From: Caballeronia sp. NK8
GTDB lineage: Bacteria > Pseudomonadota > Gammaproteobacteria > Burkholderiales > Burkholderiaceae
Direction of reading: 5' to 3'
Assembly: GCF_018408855.1 (NCBI RefSeq)
Contig: NZ_AP024322.1
Location: 496,001 to 560,000 of the forward strand
DNA: 64,000 nucleotides
Position 1 is the stretch's first letter; each line of letters opens with the position of its first letter. The position numbers and the translations under genes are program-made. Below, one piece after another: positions 19,101 to 26,994 of the stretch. Under the pieces are notes generated by a model. That model saw only the letters and a list, made by a program, of their open reading frames with translations, was not told the DNA's origin and did not search any database.

Positions 19101-19200
19101 TGGAGGACGAGTTCAAATTCATGTGGTCGCGAAATCCGGAAAAAGCGGCGGGACCGTGGCTGGGCGCGAACTGCGCGTTGGCCAAAACGTCCCGCTTCAT
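16147..19200 (-). CDS. FAD-linked oxidase fused to Fe-S (CCG-domain) protein, D-2-hydroxyacid dehydrogenase type
   Basis: 1017 aa. In order: FAD_binding_4 domain (GAGTSMCGQAV, GGMVGNNSCGAHSVMAGKTAENI), FAD-oxidase C domain with HFGDGCIHSRINFD, a ferredoxin-like part with CIGMGKCRSLDGGTMCPS and CLACKGCRSDCP (two 4Fe-4S clusters), then two CCG motifs (CCGRPYYDAG and CCGMAGAFGY). This matches YdiJ/D-lactate or D-2-hydroxyglutarate dehydrogenases that feed electrons to the quinone pool. A succinate-semialdehyde or GABA-linked 2-hydroxyglutarate route fits the neighbours but is inferred. A perfect palindrome lies 33-51 bases before the start. Confidence 0.9.
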   Translation of the reverse strand: MKRDVLANAQFAPSHGPAAFSGFRDHMNLNSSSTRLDLNKLLALQRQLAQTTDAEIRFDAGSRAAYASEASNYRQVPIGVVLPRTVEDVVSVMRACHDADVPVLTRGAGTSMCGQAVNVAVIIDMSRHLTRIEQLDAASRTAVVQPGVICDQLKNAAALKGLTFGPDPATHSRCTIGGMVGNNSCGAHSVMAGKTAENIESMEILTYDGERFWVGPTDEEAFQAHLAAGGRRAEIVQALRDLGDRHADEIRAGFPKLKRRVSGYSLDQLLPENGFNIARALVGSEGTCVSVLRATTTLVRNPTARVVTVFGFPTIFDAADCVPQLLPLEPIAMEGLDTGIVGGLRERGLALADIAELPEGNAWLMVEFGTDNLESSLKRAQAAADLSDSLPGRPNAKVVSDAAMMKRLWSIRETGASATSIGDDPSKPDPVVGWEDAAVEPRLLGAYLREFSALVERYGYTTNMYGHFGDGCIHSRINFDLRNSQGIHTWRNFLEEAAKLVVKYEGSLSGEHGDGQAKGELLSLMYSPELMDAFREFKTIWDPKNRMNPGKLIDAMPVDENLRLGPTYRRVEVPSHFSFGNLQSPDTFARATERCIGMGKCRSLDGGTMCPSYRATREEKYSTRGRSRLLFELLKGEVITDGWDNKEVKDSLDNCLACKGCRSDCPTHVDLAKYKSHFLYEHYQKAKRPLMDTMIGHIGTWLPIATRVSGVVNTAMKMRPFRVVAEKFGLASHVKFPAVASTAFRKGATCRGLLDDTSKLDAQSARAKTVFLWTDTFNNGFSPEVLEASVRVLQSYGVTVRLMSKQICCGRPYYDAGMLDHAKRNLVDIMAELKDVIALKLPVVVLEPSCLSVFRDELRSLFPTDEKAAALAGSVKTLAEYLESEGFDVPKLDESVFVHGHCHQKACGGVQAESRLVGKAAQSGAVLQTGCCGMAGAFGYHTKTADVARSVAESELVPKIQPLDENAVLVSDGFSCRSQIRNTTGRSAIHLAQWLDGRAKTNPARRRAKSSKQEETV

Positions 19201-19232
19201 TCCAAATTAAAACGCGACACAATGCTGAAGTC

Positions 19233-19251
19233 TTCCTACTTAAAGTAGGAA
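19233..19251. promoter_or_regulatory. Putative PucR operator (perfect palindrome)
   Basis: TTCCTACTT-A-AAGTAGGAA, a perfect 9+9 inverted repeat with a one-base centre, in the 59-base gap between the PucR-type gene and the oxidase gene. No T-run follows, so it is more likely an operator than a terminator. The core CCTAY-N5-GTAGG recurs in the transporter/gabT intergenic region. Confidence 0.6.
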
Positions 19252-19259
19252 AGGCAGGG

Positions 19260-20822
19260 TCAATCTTCGCGAAGGCGGTAGAGCGCCATTGCTACTTGAA
19301 CTTGGAAACGAATCTTGGGGTCTTCCAATGTAACCTTGAGAATTTCCTCGATTCGCTCGAGTCGATAGCGCATCGTGCTGATGTGTATGCCAAGCGAGCG
19401 AGCCGCATTGACCAACTGGAAACCTTCGTCGGCCAGCGTACAAAGGGTCTCCAATAGTGACTCGCCGCGCGGTCGTGAGACGAGAGGCGTCACGAGCCGT
19501 TCGATAAGCATGTCGCGGGCATTGGCGTCGCCCAAGAGTGCACGGGGAAAGAGAATCTCGTCGAATCGATGCAGTCTTCCGGGGCGCAAAGTTGGTAGCA
19601 ATGCGTCGACATCCTTCGAGCCTGTCGCCATGCTCTCGATGCCTGAATGCACGCGACTGACCGCCATCGCCGCGCGTTGGTCTGTGACCGACTCCCATAA
19701 GGCCTCAGGCGAAGCTTCCGCAGGCAGGATAACCTTAATCTGGTTCAACCAAATTGCAAGCAATTCAGGCTGCCCGGTGACTCGAAGTTGATGCTTCAGC
19801 GCCTCTACCCACCGCTCGCGACGGTTCAGTCCTTCCGTGGTGAGCGGTATCGGCTCATCAAGAAGCACAAGGCAGATGCGATATTGGTTCGTTTGACTCC
19901 AGCCGCACACCCGCGCGCGCTCCAGCGCGCTCGGCGTTGCGGTGAACTCGCCATCGAGCAAACCAGCGACAAGCGCATAGCCTAAGCGGTCTTCCTGTTG
20001 CGCGAGCTGCTGCTGATGCATCAGGTGTAGCGCGGCAACGACGCTTGCGTGTTCCATCGCTCGAGCGTCAAGTTCGTCTACTTCCGCACCCTCTAAGTCG
20101 AGCCAAATGACAGCAACGAGCGAGTCATGTAGGCGAACGGAGAGCCGCAATCGGTAGACCGTGCGGCCGGCGACTTTAAAGCTCACGCGCGTGGGTCTCG
20201 GTGAGTCGCCGGCGTTGACGGGCGACTCTGATAGAGACGCGACAAACTGGGCGTCGAGTGCCTGTGCTTCAGGTTCCGATGCGGAAGTGCCGAGCAACTC
20301 GCCGGACAGGTTGGTGAACGTGACCTCACGGCCTACAAGTTTTCTCAGCGTGATTGCGATGTCGCTCAGGCTGCTTGCTGTCACCGCAGCATTGGTCAAC
20401 GCTCGATGCAATTGCTCCGAGCGCTCGATTATCTGCGCTTGGAAATTGATTATCTTCGCGAGAATTTCGTGAGTGACTTGGCTGAACTGCACGGCCCACG
20501 GCAGTTCGAGAAGGGGGAAGCCGACACTTCGAGCCTCCTCGATTGCTTCTTGAGGAAAGTGGTCTCGAAAGTGAGGGACGGCTAGCACGACGCCAGCGAG
20601 TCCGACCTGGCTTAGGTCACGAACGAGCCGTCGTGAACTTTCGGCGTCGTTCGGCCAGTTGTAGCCTGTTGTCAGCAACAGCTCACCAGGCTTCACCCAG
20701 TTGACGATGTCCGGGTGGTCAACCATGTGAACCCACGTGATTTCGCGCTGGAGATTCTCCGCACCAGCGACGACTTCTGCTTCGCGTAGGACAGTTTCAC
20801 GAATGGCGGTGTCAAGCTTCAT
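19260..20822 (-). CDS. PucR-family transcriptional regulator
   Basis: 520 aa from ATG 20822; an upstream TTG at 20870 is possible but the conserved domain starts at MKLDTAIRETVL. Residues about 5-125 are the PucR sensor domain (ITWVHMVDHPDIVNWVKPGELLLTTGY). The middle is a GGDEF-like/CdaR linker, and the last 60 residues are the PucR HTH_30 (LVNAARSLGIHISTMRYRLERIEEIL). PucR/CdaR regulators activate purine, polyamine or sugar-acid catabolism. It lies in the same direction between the transporter and oxidase genes and is the natural reader of the palindromes listed here. Confidence 0.9.
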   Translation of the reverse strand: MKLDTAIRETVLREAEVVAGAENLQREITWVHMVDHPDIVNWVKPGELLLTTGYNWPNDAESSRRLVRDLSQVGLAGVVLAVPHFRDHFPQEAIEEARSVGFPLLELPWAVQFSQVTHEILAKIINFQAQIIERSEQLHRALTNAAVTASSLSDIAITLRKLVGREVTFTNLSGELLGTSASEPEAQALDAQFVASLSESPVNAGDSPRPTRVSFKVAGRTVYRLRLSVRLHDSLVAVIWLDLEGAEVDELDARAMEHASVVAALHLMHQQQLAQQEDRLGYALVAGLLDGEFTATPSALERARVCGWSQTNQYRICLVLLDEPIPLTTEGLNRRERWVEALKHQLRVTGQPELLAIWLNQIKVILPAEASPEALWESVTDQRAAMAVSRVHSGIESMATGSKDVDALLPTLRPGRLHRFDEILFPRALLGDANARDMLIERLVTPLVSRPRGESLLETLCTLADEGFQLVNAARSLGIHISTMRYRLERIEEILKVTLEDPKIRFQVQVAMALYRLRED

Positions 20823-20870
20823 AGCGGCGAATAGTTTCGCCGCGGTATCACCGTGACACCGCGGCAGCAA

Positions 20871-22157
20871 TTAAGCCTCTTTGGGCTGGCGATAACCGAA
20901 CAGCACGCCGAGCAAGCTGAACGCGGCGGCAAAGATGACGTAGAGCGCCGGTGCCATGGGCGTTCCCGTCGTGCTAATAAGCCACGTCAGGATGAGCGAT
21001 GCAAAGCCGCCGAACGTCATGACCGCGAGATTGTAGGCAACCGAGAGACCGGTCGAAAGCACCTTGGTCGGAAAAGTTTCCGAAAGTGCGGCCAGGATGG
21101 GTCCCGTGTAAATCGCGATGAGCACGCCGAACACACCTTGGAATACGCACAACGTTGCGACAGACGGCGACTTAACAATCATTGCAAACAGCGGCCAGGC
21201 AAGAACAAGCATCGCGGCCGACGCACCGCCCAAGAGCCACTTGCGGCCGACTTTATCCGAATACCAGCCAGTGAACGGGGAGCAGACCGTGATGACGCCG
21301 CCGCCCACCATTGCCGCAATGAAGGATGCGGACTGCGGAAGCCTCAGGACCTTCACCGAAAACGTCGGCATGTAGAACAGAATCACATAGATACACACCG
21401 TCCAGAGCACGACCATCGCGAAACTTGCGAAGGCTTGCCACGGATAGTCACGAAGAACGTCAGCCAACGGCGTCTTCGACTTTTCTGCGTCAAGGAAGAC
21501 GGGCGTTTCCTCCAGGTTGCGACGGATGAAGAAGCCGATGGGTCCGATGAGCAGGCCAGACAAGAACGGGATGCGCCAGCCCCAGCCTTCCATGTCCGCA
21601 GTGGACATGCCAAGCGTAATGCCCGTGCCGAAGCAGGCACCCAGGAGCACTGCGAAGCCGATGCTCGTCTGAATCCAGCTTGAGTAGTACGCCTTCTTGC
21701 CCTTGGGGGCGTGTTCGGTCAGGAACGCCGTCGCCGTGCCCATCTCGCCACCAGCTGAGAAGCCCTGTAGCAGACGTGCAAAGACAATCAGGCAAGGTGC
21801 GGCGATGCCAATCTGCGAGTAGGTCGGAGCCAGCCCGATGATTGCCGTACCTGCACACATCAATAGAATGGTCAGCGACAAAGCAGCTTTGCGGCCAGCT
21901 CGGTCGGAATAGATGCCGATAAGGATGCCGCCGAATGGGCGCACAAGAAAGCCGACGCCGAAGGTCGCGACTGAAAGCATCAGCGATGTCAGCTCGTTAC
22001 CTGTCGGGAAGAACAGCTTCGCGATGGTGATAGCAAAGAAGCCATACACCATGAAGTCGAACCACTCGAAGCCATTCCCCAGAACGGTTGCCACGATGGC
22101 GCGCCGTCGTGCAGATTTCTCGTCTACGTAGTTTTCTGCCAAATTTACTGTGTTCAT
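20871..22157 (-). CDS. MFS transporter, metabolite:H+ symporter (ProP/MHS) type
   Basis: 428 aa from ATG 22157, with GGGAG 8 bases before. FEWFDFMVYGFFAITIAKLFFP at the N-terminus and VRPFGGILIGIYSDRAGRK between helices 2 and 3 are signatures of the MHS family (ProP, KgtP, ShiA, CitA). It likely imports an amino acid, betaine or dicarboxylate used by the gab-type enzymes. It is divergent from gabT; a 25-base inverted repeat (CCGCGGT...ACCGCGG, about 20840-20864) sits between its stop and the PucR start. Confidence 0.9.
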   Translation of the reverse strand: MNTVNLAENYVDEKSARRRAIVATVLGNGFEWFDFMVYGFFAITIAKLFFPTGNELTSLMLSVATFGVGFLVRPFGGILIGIYSDRAGRKAALSLTILLMCAGTAIIGLAPTYSQIGIAAPCLIVFARLLQGFSAGGEMGTATAFLTEHAPKGKKAYYSSWIQTSIGFAVLLGACFGTGITLGMSTADMEGWGWRIPFLSGLLIGPIGFFIRRNLEETPVFLDAEKSKTPLADVLRDYPWQAFASFAMVVLWTVCIYVILFYMPTFSVKVLRLPQSASFIAAMVGGGVITVCSPFTGWYSDKVGRKWLLGGASAAMLVLAWPLFAMIVKSPSVATLCVFQGVFGVLIAIYTGPILAALSETFPTKVLSTGLSVAYNLAVMTFGGFASLILTWLISTTGTPMAPALYVIFAAAFSLLGVLFGYRQPKEA

Positions 22158-22253
22158 CTCCGCTCCCGATACGTGCCTAAGCCTTTCAATGGTCGGTGTG
22201 GCCCCGTCAGGAACCATCCGTATCCCATTGAACTCAGCCAGAAATCGCATAAC

Positions 22254-22272
22254 TACCCATGTTTCGTAGGAA
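22254..22272. promoter_or_regulatory. Putative PucR operator, copy A
   Basis: TACCCATGTTTCGTAGGAA, 12 of 19 identical to the palindrome at 19233, with CCYAT-GTTTM-GTAGG shared with copy B. It lies about 97-115 bases upstream of the transporter start and is placed to control both divergent promoters. Confidence 0.45.
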
Positions 22273-22338
22273 CGTGTGCTCCCAGATTAGTACATCGAGT
22301 ACAAATTGCATCAAAAAAAACGAAATTGAGTTGTCGAA

Positions 22339-22357
22339 TTCCTATGTTTAGTAGGTA
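22339..22357. promoter_or_regulatory. Putative PucR operator, copy B
   Basis: TTCCTATGTTTAGTAGGTA, 14 of 19 identical to the palindrome at 19233. Its offset from copy A is 85 bases, about eight helical turns. It ends 52 bases before the gabT ATG. A further half-site TTCCTAC lies at 22375-22381. Confidence 0.5.
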
Positions 22358-22409
22358 TTCGCCAGTTATCTGGCTTCCTACTATGGCCTTCATCTCAGGA
22401 GGTGATTGA

Positions 22410-23708
22410 ATGAACAAGGAACTCGACAAAGACCAAAGCGCCGCTGCGCTTCGTGAAACCTACGTCGCGCGCGGCGTCGCGACAGCACACCCCATTGTTG
22501 CGACTCGCGCTGCGGGTGCCTACCTGTGGGACGACAAGGGTCGGAAGTATCTCGATTTCGTCGGCGGCATCGGTGTGCTGAACGTGGGCCATAACCACCC
22601 GGCGGTCGTCGCGGCTGTTCAGCAACAGCTCGAGTCCTTCTCGCACGTCTGTTTCCAGGTCGTCGGCTACGAGCCGTACATTCGCCTTGCAGCACGGCTG
22701 TCGGAACTGGTTGCACCTGGCCAAGGTTACAAGTCGGTCTTCCTGACGACGGGCGCTGAGGCGGTTGAGAACGCAATCAAGATTGCGCGCGGGTACACGA
22801 ACCGCCCGGGCGTGATTGCCTTCCGTGGCGGCTTCCATGGCCGCACGCTCCTCGGCATGTCGCTCACGGGCATGAGCGCTCCCTACAAGCAGAACTTCGG
22901 ACCGTTCGCCCCCGACGTCTACCATGCGCCGTATCCGAACGCGTACCACGGTATTAGCTTGGACGACGCCCTGAAGGCACTGCAGACTATCTTCAGCACC
23001 CAAATTCAGCCCGAGCGCGTGGCTGCAATCATTCTCGAGCCCGTTCAAGGAGACGGTGGTTTTCTTGCGGCGCCGACTGAGTTCATGCAAGCACTGCGCG
23101 AGTTGACGACGAAGCACGGCATCGTCCTGATTTGCGATGAAATCCAGACCGGCTTTGGTCGCACCGGCAAGATGTTTGGGTTCCAGCATTCGGGCATTCA
23201 GCCGGACCTCGTGACGGTGGCGAAGAGCCTTGCCGGCGGTTTGCCTATCTCGGGCGTGGTCGGTCGCGCTGAAATCGTCGACGCGCCGCAGCCGGGCGGC
23301 CTCGGTGGCACGTATGGCGGGAACCCGCTTGGTTGTGCCGCAGCGAACGCCGTACTCGACATCTTCGAACAGGAAAACCTGCTTGAGCGTAGCGTCAAGA
23401 TTGGCGAGCAGCTGCGCGCCGGCCTCGAAGCGCTGAAGGCGGATTACCCGGAAATGGGCGAAATCCGTCAGACAGGCGCAATGGTTGCGGTCGAGTTCGT
23501 CTCCGATGCACAAGCGAAGACGCCCGACGGCGCCCTTGTCCAACGTATCCTCGACGCCGCACGCGGAGAAGGGTTGCTCATCATCAAGTGCGGCGTCGAG
23601 CGAAATGTTGTTCGCTTCCTGTCGCCCCTGACCGTCTCTGACCAAGACGTGTCCGATGCACTGGGCATGTTCGGGCGTGCGGTTGCCGCCGCAAAGAAGG
23701 CCGCTTAA
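22410..23708 (+). CDS. gabT: 4-aminobutyrate--2-oxoglutarate aminotransferase
   Basis: 432 aa, with a near-perfect ribosome binding site AGGAGGTGATTG before ATG 22410. Seen: [55 protein letters not shown] and Schiff-base Lys in [15 protein letters not shown]. These are the classic GabT/class III patterns (also 5-aminovalerate transaminase GabT/DavT). It transfers the amino group of GABA to 2-oxoglutarate, giving succinate semialdehyde for the gabD product. It starts a plus-strand operon of five genes. Confidence 0.9.
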   Translation: MNKELDKDQSAAALRETYVARGVATAHPIVATRAAGAYLWDDKGRKYLDFVGGIGVLNVGHNHPAVVAAVQQQLESFSHVCFQVVGYEPYIRLAARLSELVAPGQGYKSVFLTTGAEAVENAIKIARGYTNRPGVIAFRGGFHGRTLLGMSLTGMSAPYKQNFGPFAPDVYHAPYPNAYHGISLDDALKALQTIFSTQIQPERVAAIILEPVQGDGGFLAAPTEFMQALRELTTKHGIVLICDEIQTGFGRTGKMFGFQHSGIQPDLVTVAKSLAGGLPISGVVGRAEIVDAPQPGGLGGTYGGNPLGCAAANAVLDIFEQENLLERSVKIGEQLRAGLEALKADYPEMGEIRQTGAMVAVEFVSDAQAKTPDGALVQRILDAARGEGLLIIKCGVERNVVRFLSPLTVSDQDVSDALGMFGRAVAAAKKAA

Positions 23709-23710
23709 GC

Positions 23711-24943
23711 ATGTCCGATGGACCGAACGACGCACTGGAACTTGATGCGCCCGCTGCGGTAGGCAGGGCGGCGTCGAGGGCCGTGCGTTGTTTCGACGTT
23801 TTGAGCCCCTACGATGAGACCGTCGTTGGTCGCGCACTCGATGTCGACTTCAGCACCCTCGCATTAAGACTTGATAAGGGCTCGCGAGCGGCGCGAGCGC
23901 TCCGAAACACTCTGCCCGTTCAACAGCGATTTCGGAAATGGGCAACAAAGATTGATGCGCGGCGCGATGAGCTGGCCCGCATCATCAGCCTCGAGACGGG
24001 AAAACCCATTCGATTCGCCCGTGTGGAGGTAGCTACGGCCCTGGCGGCGCTGGACGCTTGCGTCTCCTGTCCGCCTATATCGCTCGTACGCGACTGGATT
24101 GCGGCGCATGCAGCATATTCCATTGCGAACTGGTGTGACCCCGTGCTGTCAACGGTGCGGGAGGTCGCGACGGTCCTGAGCTCCGGGCGGGCTCTTGTCA
24201 TCAAGCCGTCGTCCCGAGCGCCGTCCGCGCCGTCGGCGCTTGCGGCGCTTTGGTGTGAAGGCGACGAGCTGGACGCGCTCTTTTGCGTTGGACCTTCTAC
24301 TGACCCAGTCGGTATGCTCCGCACGGCCGTAATGAGTTGGCAAGTTACCGAGGTCAGGTTCCAAGGGAGCCGCGACGTCGGAACGTTCGTGTCCAACGTA
24401 TGTGACGAGGCCGTGGTGCCTGTGAGCATTTCGAAGAGCGAGCGACTTCCTCTTGTGGTTCACGCCGGAGCCGACATACAAGCAACGTGCGATGCGTTAA
24501 TCAATCGCGCAATCCTGCAACCGCTGCTAACTTTCCCTGGCCGCATATCGTGTCTGTACATACACGATTCCGTGGCAGATTCCTTTATCTCAGCGCTTGT
24601 CGACAAGCTGAGCTGTCTGCACGTCGGAAACCCGCTTGATGATGAAACGGACATTGGACCGGTCATCGATGACGTGGCTACTGGATTGATATCAGAGCAG
24701 GTAGAAGACGCTCTGTTCGACGGTGCAATGCTTCGGTGTGGAAAAACCCACCCTGATGGGCGTCTCATTCGACCAATCGTCATAGACCATGCTAAGCCAT
24801 CGATGCGTGTATGCGTCGAGGAGCTTGAGGGGCCACTTCTGCCTGTCGTGCGGTTCCACCAGTTTTCAGAACTTCCCAACACAACGTGTTTGACCGTTGA
24901 TTCGCTGAATCTGTTAGATACGGGTGAGCGGTTCGAACCGTAG
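23711..24943 (+). CDS. Aldehyde dehydrogenase-like protein without active-site residues (probable pseudoenzyme)
   Basis: 410 aa, ATG two bases after the gabT stop. The ALDH fold is visible (FDVLSPYDETVVGRA, RRDELARIISLETGKPIRFARVE, ALVIKPSSRAPSAPSALA, VRFQGSRDVGTFV, GNPLDDETDIGPVID). Where active enzymes have the catalytic Glu (ELGG) this has ISKSERLP. Where they have GQxC it has FPGRISCLYI, so the Cys is missing or displaced. The C-terminal ~80-100 residues with FGGxKxSG are absent. It is a clean reading frame without frameshifts, so it is either a retained non-catalytic protein or a decaying gene. Confidence 0.7.
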   Translation: MSDGPNDALELDAPAAVGRAASRAVRCFDVLSPYDETVVGRALDVDFSTLALRLDKGSRAARALRNTLPVQQRFRKWATKIDARRDELARIISLETGKPIRFARVEVATALAALDACVSCPPISLVRDWIAAHAAYSIANWCDPVLSTVREVATVLSSGRALVIKPSSRAPSAPSALAALWCEGDELDALFCVGPSTDPVGMLRTAVMSWQVTEVRFQGSRDVGTFVSNVCDEAVVPVSISKSERLPLVVHAGADIQATCDALINRAILQPLLTFPGRISCLYIHDSVADSFISALVDKLSCLHVGNPLDDETDIGPVIDDVATGLISEQVEDALFDGAMLRCGKTHPDGRLIRPIVIDHAKPSMRVCVEELEGPLLPVVRFHQFSELPNTTCLTVDSLNLLDTGERFEP

Positions 24944-24997
24944 CCGCTCAGCCGGCAAGCGCGCGCTAGATTGCAAACTTTTTTGAATAGTCACAAC

Positions 24998-25336
24998 ATG
25001 AGCGAAACATCCCCTTACGAAGCGTTTTCAATGGTTGACATGCGCGCCGGCCGTATCGCGCGAGTCGAATTGAATACGGAAGCACGCAAGCCTGCGTACA
25101 AAATCTGGATTGATTTTGGCGAACTCGGCGACCTGGCGACGAGCGGACAATACACAGCGCTGTACCAGGCTGAAGAGCTCGTAGGCCAGATTGTCGTCTG
25201 CGCAGTCAATCTCGGGAGTCGCCGCATTGGCGGCTTCAAGTCTGAGGTGCTGATGCTTGGTGTCGAGAACGCAGAAGGCGCGGTCGTGTACCTGAAGCCC
25301 GAGCGCGACGTGGCGCCTGGCACGAAGGTGTTTTAA
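24998..25336 (+). CDS. CsaA-like tRNA-binding-domain protein
   Basis: 112 aa from ATG 24998, the length of CsaA. Seen: YEAFSMVDMRAGRI, PAYKIWIDFGELG, TSGQYT and VCAVNLGSRRIGGFKSEVLMLG, the OB-fold EMAPII/tRNA-binding pattern. CsaA is described as an export chaperone in Bacillus; stand-alone copies are common and their role is unclear. Its place inside a gabT/amidohydrolase operon suggests a folding or RNA-binding accessory, which is inference. Confidence 0.8.
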   Translation: MSETSPYEAFSMVDMRAGRIARVELNTEARKPAYKIWIDFGELGDLATSGQYTALYQAEELVGQIVVCAVNLGSRRIGGFKSEVLMLGVENAEGAVVYLKPERDVAPGTKVF

Positions 25337-25382
25337 GGAACAGCAAACGCCCGCACAGGGCACCCTATTGGATGGAGACGGC

Positions 25383-26987
25383 ATGAGCACGCCCGCAACA
25401 GAGATTGAAGTTGGCGAAGAAATGGTGGCAGGTTTCGCCAAAAAGGGACTGGGACAAGTGCAGGCGGCAACGACGCGAGACCGCGGCATTGGCCCCTTCA
25501 AACGGCTCGTGCTGCGTGGCGCGATGGTCATCGACGGCACCGGCGCGCCGCCGTGGGGACCGGCCGACATCGTCGTTGAAAACGGGGGCATTACTCAGCT
25601 TGCGGCGGTCGGTGTCCCTGGACTACCCATCAACTCGGCGCGTCGACCAGCAGCGGGTCACCACGAAATCGACTGCACCGGCAAGTTCGTCACGCCTGGC
25701 TTCATCGATTGCCACGCGCATATCGGTACGCCGTTCCATGCTGAGAACGGCGAGATGCTGCCGGCTGACTATATCTACAAGCTTTGGCTCGCGCACGGTG
25801 TGACGAGCGTACGCGAAGCCGGGACGATGAACGGCCTCGCGTGGACGCAGCAGCAGGCTGCCGCCGCAGATGAAGGCAAGATTGCCGCGCCGACGCTCTA
25901 TCCATACGTCTATTTCCCGGCGGTCAACGACTATCTGAAGACCATCTACACGCCGGAGCAAGGTCGCGAATGGCTGCGCAAGGCGCACGCGAAAGGTGCG
26001 CGGGGCGTGAAATTCTTCGGAGCACCGCCTGCAATCATGCAAGCGGCTCTCGACGAAAGTAAGAAGCTCGGGTTGCGGACGTGTTGTCACCATGCGCAGC
26101 TTTCAGTTGGTCGCATGAACTCGCTACGCACGGCTCGCTGGGGTCTCACGAGTACCGAGCACGCGTACGGCATCCCTGAAGCGTTGTTCGATGGTCGCAC
26201 ACTCCAGAGCGTCGCTGACGACTACAACTACAACGACGAGTACATGCGGTTTGCGACCGCCGGGCAGGCCTTCCTTCAAGCAGCGCGACCAGGAAGCGCC
26301 AAGTGGAACGAGGTCATCGAAGCATTCTTGGAAGCAGGTCACACGTTCGTTCCGACGATGAACGTGTACGACAGTAACCGTGACCTGATGCGTGCACGTC
26401 GCGCCGACTGGCACGACGAGTACACGGACAGCACAACGTGGAAGTACTTTCAGCCCCAACGAGGCGGACACGGTGCGTACTTCTATCGATGGTCGGTGAA
26501 GAACGAAATCGAATGGAAGGAAAGCTTCAGCATTCTCATGACGTTCCTCAATGAGTACAAGAATCGCGGCGGGCGCGTTTGCGCGGGCAGCGATTCAGGA
26601 TTCATGTATCAGGTTTACGGTTTCGGCTTTGTTCGTGAGCTTGAGTTATTCCAAGAGGCCGGCTTCTCTTCGCTCGAAGTCTTGCGCGCGGCGACGTCAC
26701 ACGCCTCGGAGCTCCTTGGTATTGAGGACGAAGCCGGCACGCTGGAAGTCGGCAAACGTGCGGACATCCTGGTTCACGACCAGAATCCGCTCACCGACTT
26801 TAAGCTGCTGTATGGCACCGGTGCGGTCCGACTGAATGAGGAGACGAACGGTCCTGAATTCAAGCGGTGCCTTCAAAAGACGATTCGAGGAGGGATGGTG
26901 TACGACGTCGACGAGCTGCTTTCAGACGTTCGCGAGATGGTGGCAGGGACTTGGCCGGAAGCGTCCAAGAATTTGCGCACAAAGTGA
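25383..26987 (+). CDS. Metal-dependent amidohydrolase-family protein
   Basis: 534 aa from ATG 25383 (TGGAGAC upstream). KRLVLRGAMVIDGTGAPPWGPADIVVENG is the usual beta-sandwich opening (quoted in part: VIDGTGAPPWGPADIV). Metal ligands are visible: His111 and His113 in FIDCHAHIG, His in CCHHAQLSVGR, TEHAYG and Asp in AGSDSGF; the tail EVGKRADILVHDQNPL closes the sandwich. The family hydrolyses amide or ester bonds in cyclic or peptide-like substrates (imidazolonepropionase, prolidase, hydantoinase relatives). A cyclic amide leading to a GABA-like amino acid would fit gabT, but that is a guess. Confidence 0.85.
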   Translation: MSTPATEIEVGEEMVAGFAKKGLGQVQAATTRDRGIGPFKRLVLRGAMVIDGTGAPPWGPADIVVENGGITQLAAVGVPGLPINSARRPAAGHHEIDCTGKFVTPGFIDCHAHIGTPFHAENGEMLPADYIYKLWLAHGVTSVREAGTMNGLAWTQQQAAAADEGKIAAPTLYPYVYFPAVNDYLKTIYTPEQGREWLRKAHAKGARGVKFFGAPPAIMQAALDESKKLGLRTCCHHAQLSVGRMNSLRTARWGLTSTEHAYGIPEALFDGRTLQSVADDYNYNDEYMRFATAGQAFLQAARPGSAKWNEVIEAFLEAGHTFVPTMNVYDSNRDLMRARRADWHDEYTDSTTWKYFQPQRGGHGAYFYRWSVKNEIEWKESFSILMTFLNEYKNRGGRVCAGSDSGFMYQVYGFGFVRELELFQEAGFSSLEVLRAATSHASELLGIEDEAGTLEVGKRADILVHDQNPLTDFKLLYGTGAVRLNEETNGPEFKRCLQKTIRGGMVYDVDELLSDVREMVAGTWPEASKNLRTK

Positions 26988-26994
26988 GGTCATT

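Noticed and set aside
20840..20864. CCGCGGT...ACCGCGG as a PucR operator
   Set aside because: Shares no bases with the CCYAY-N5-GTAGG motif; more likely a hairpin between transporter and regulator genes.
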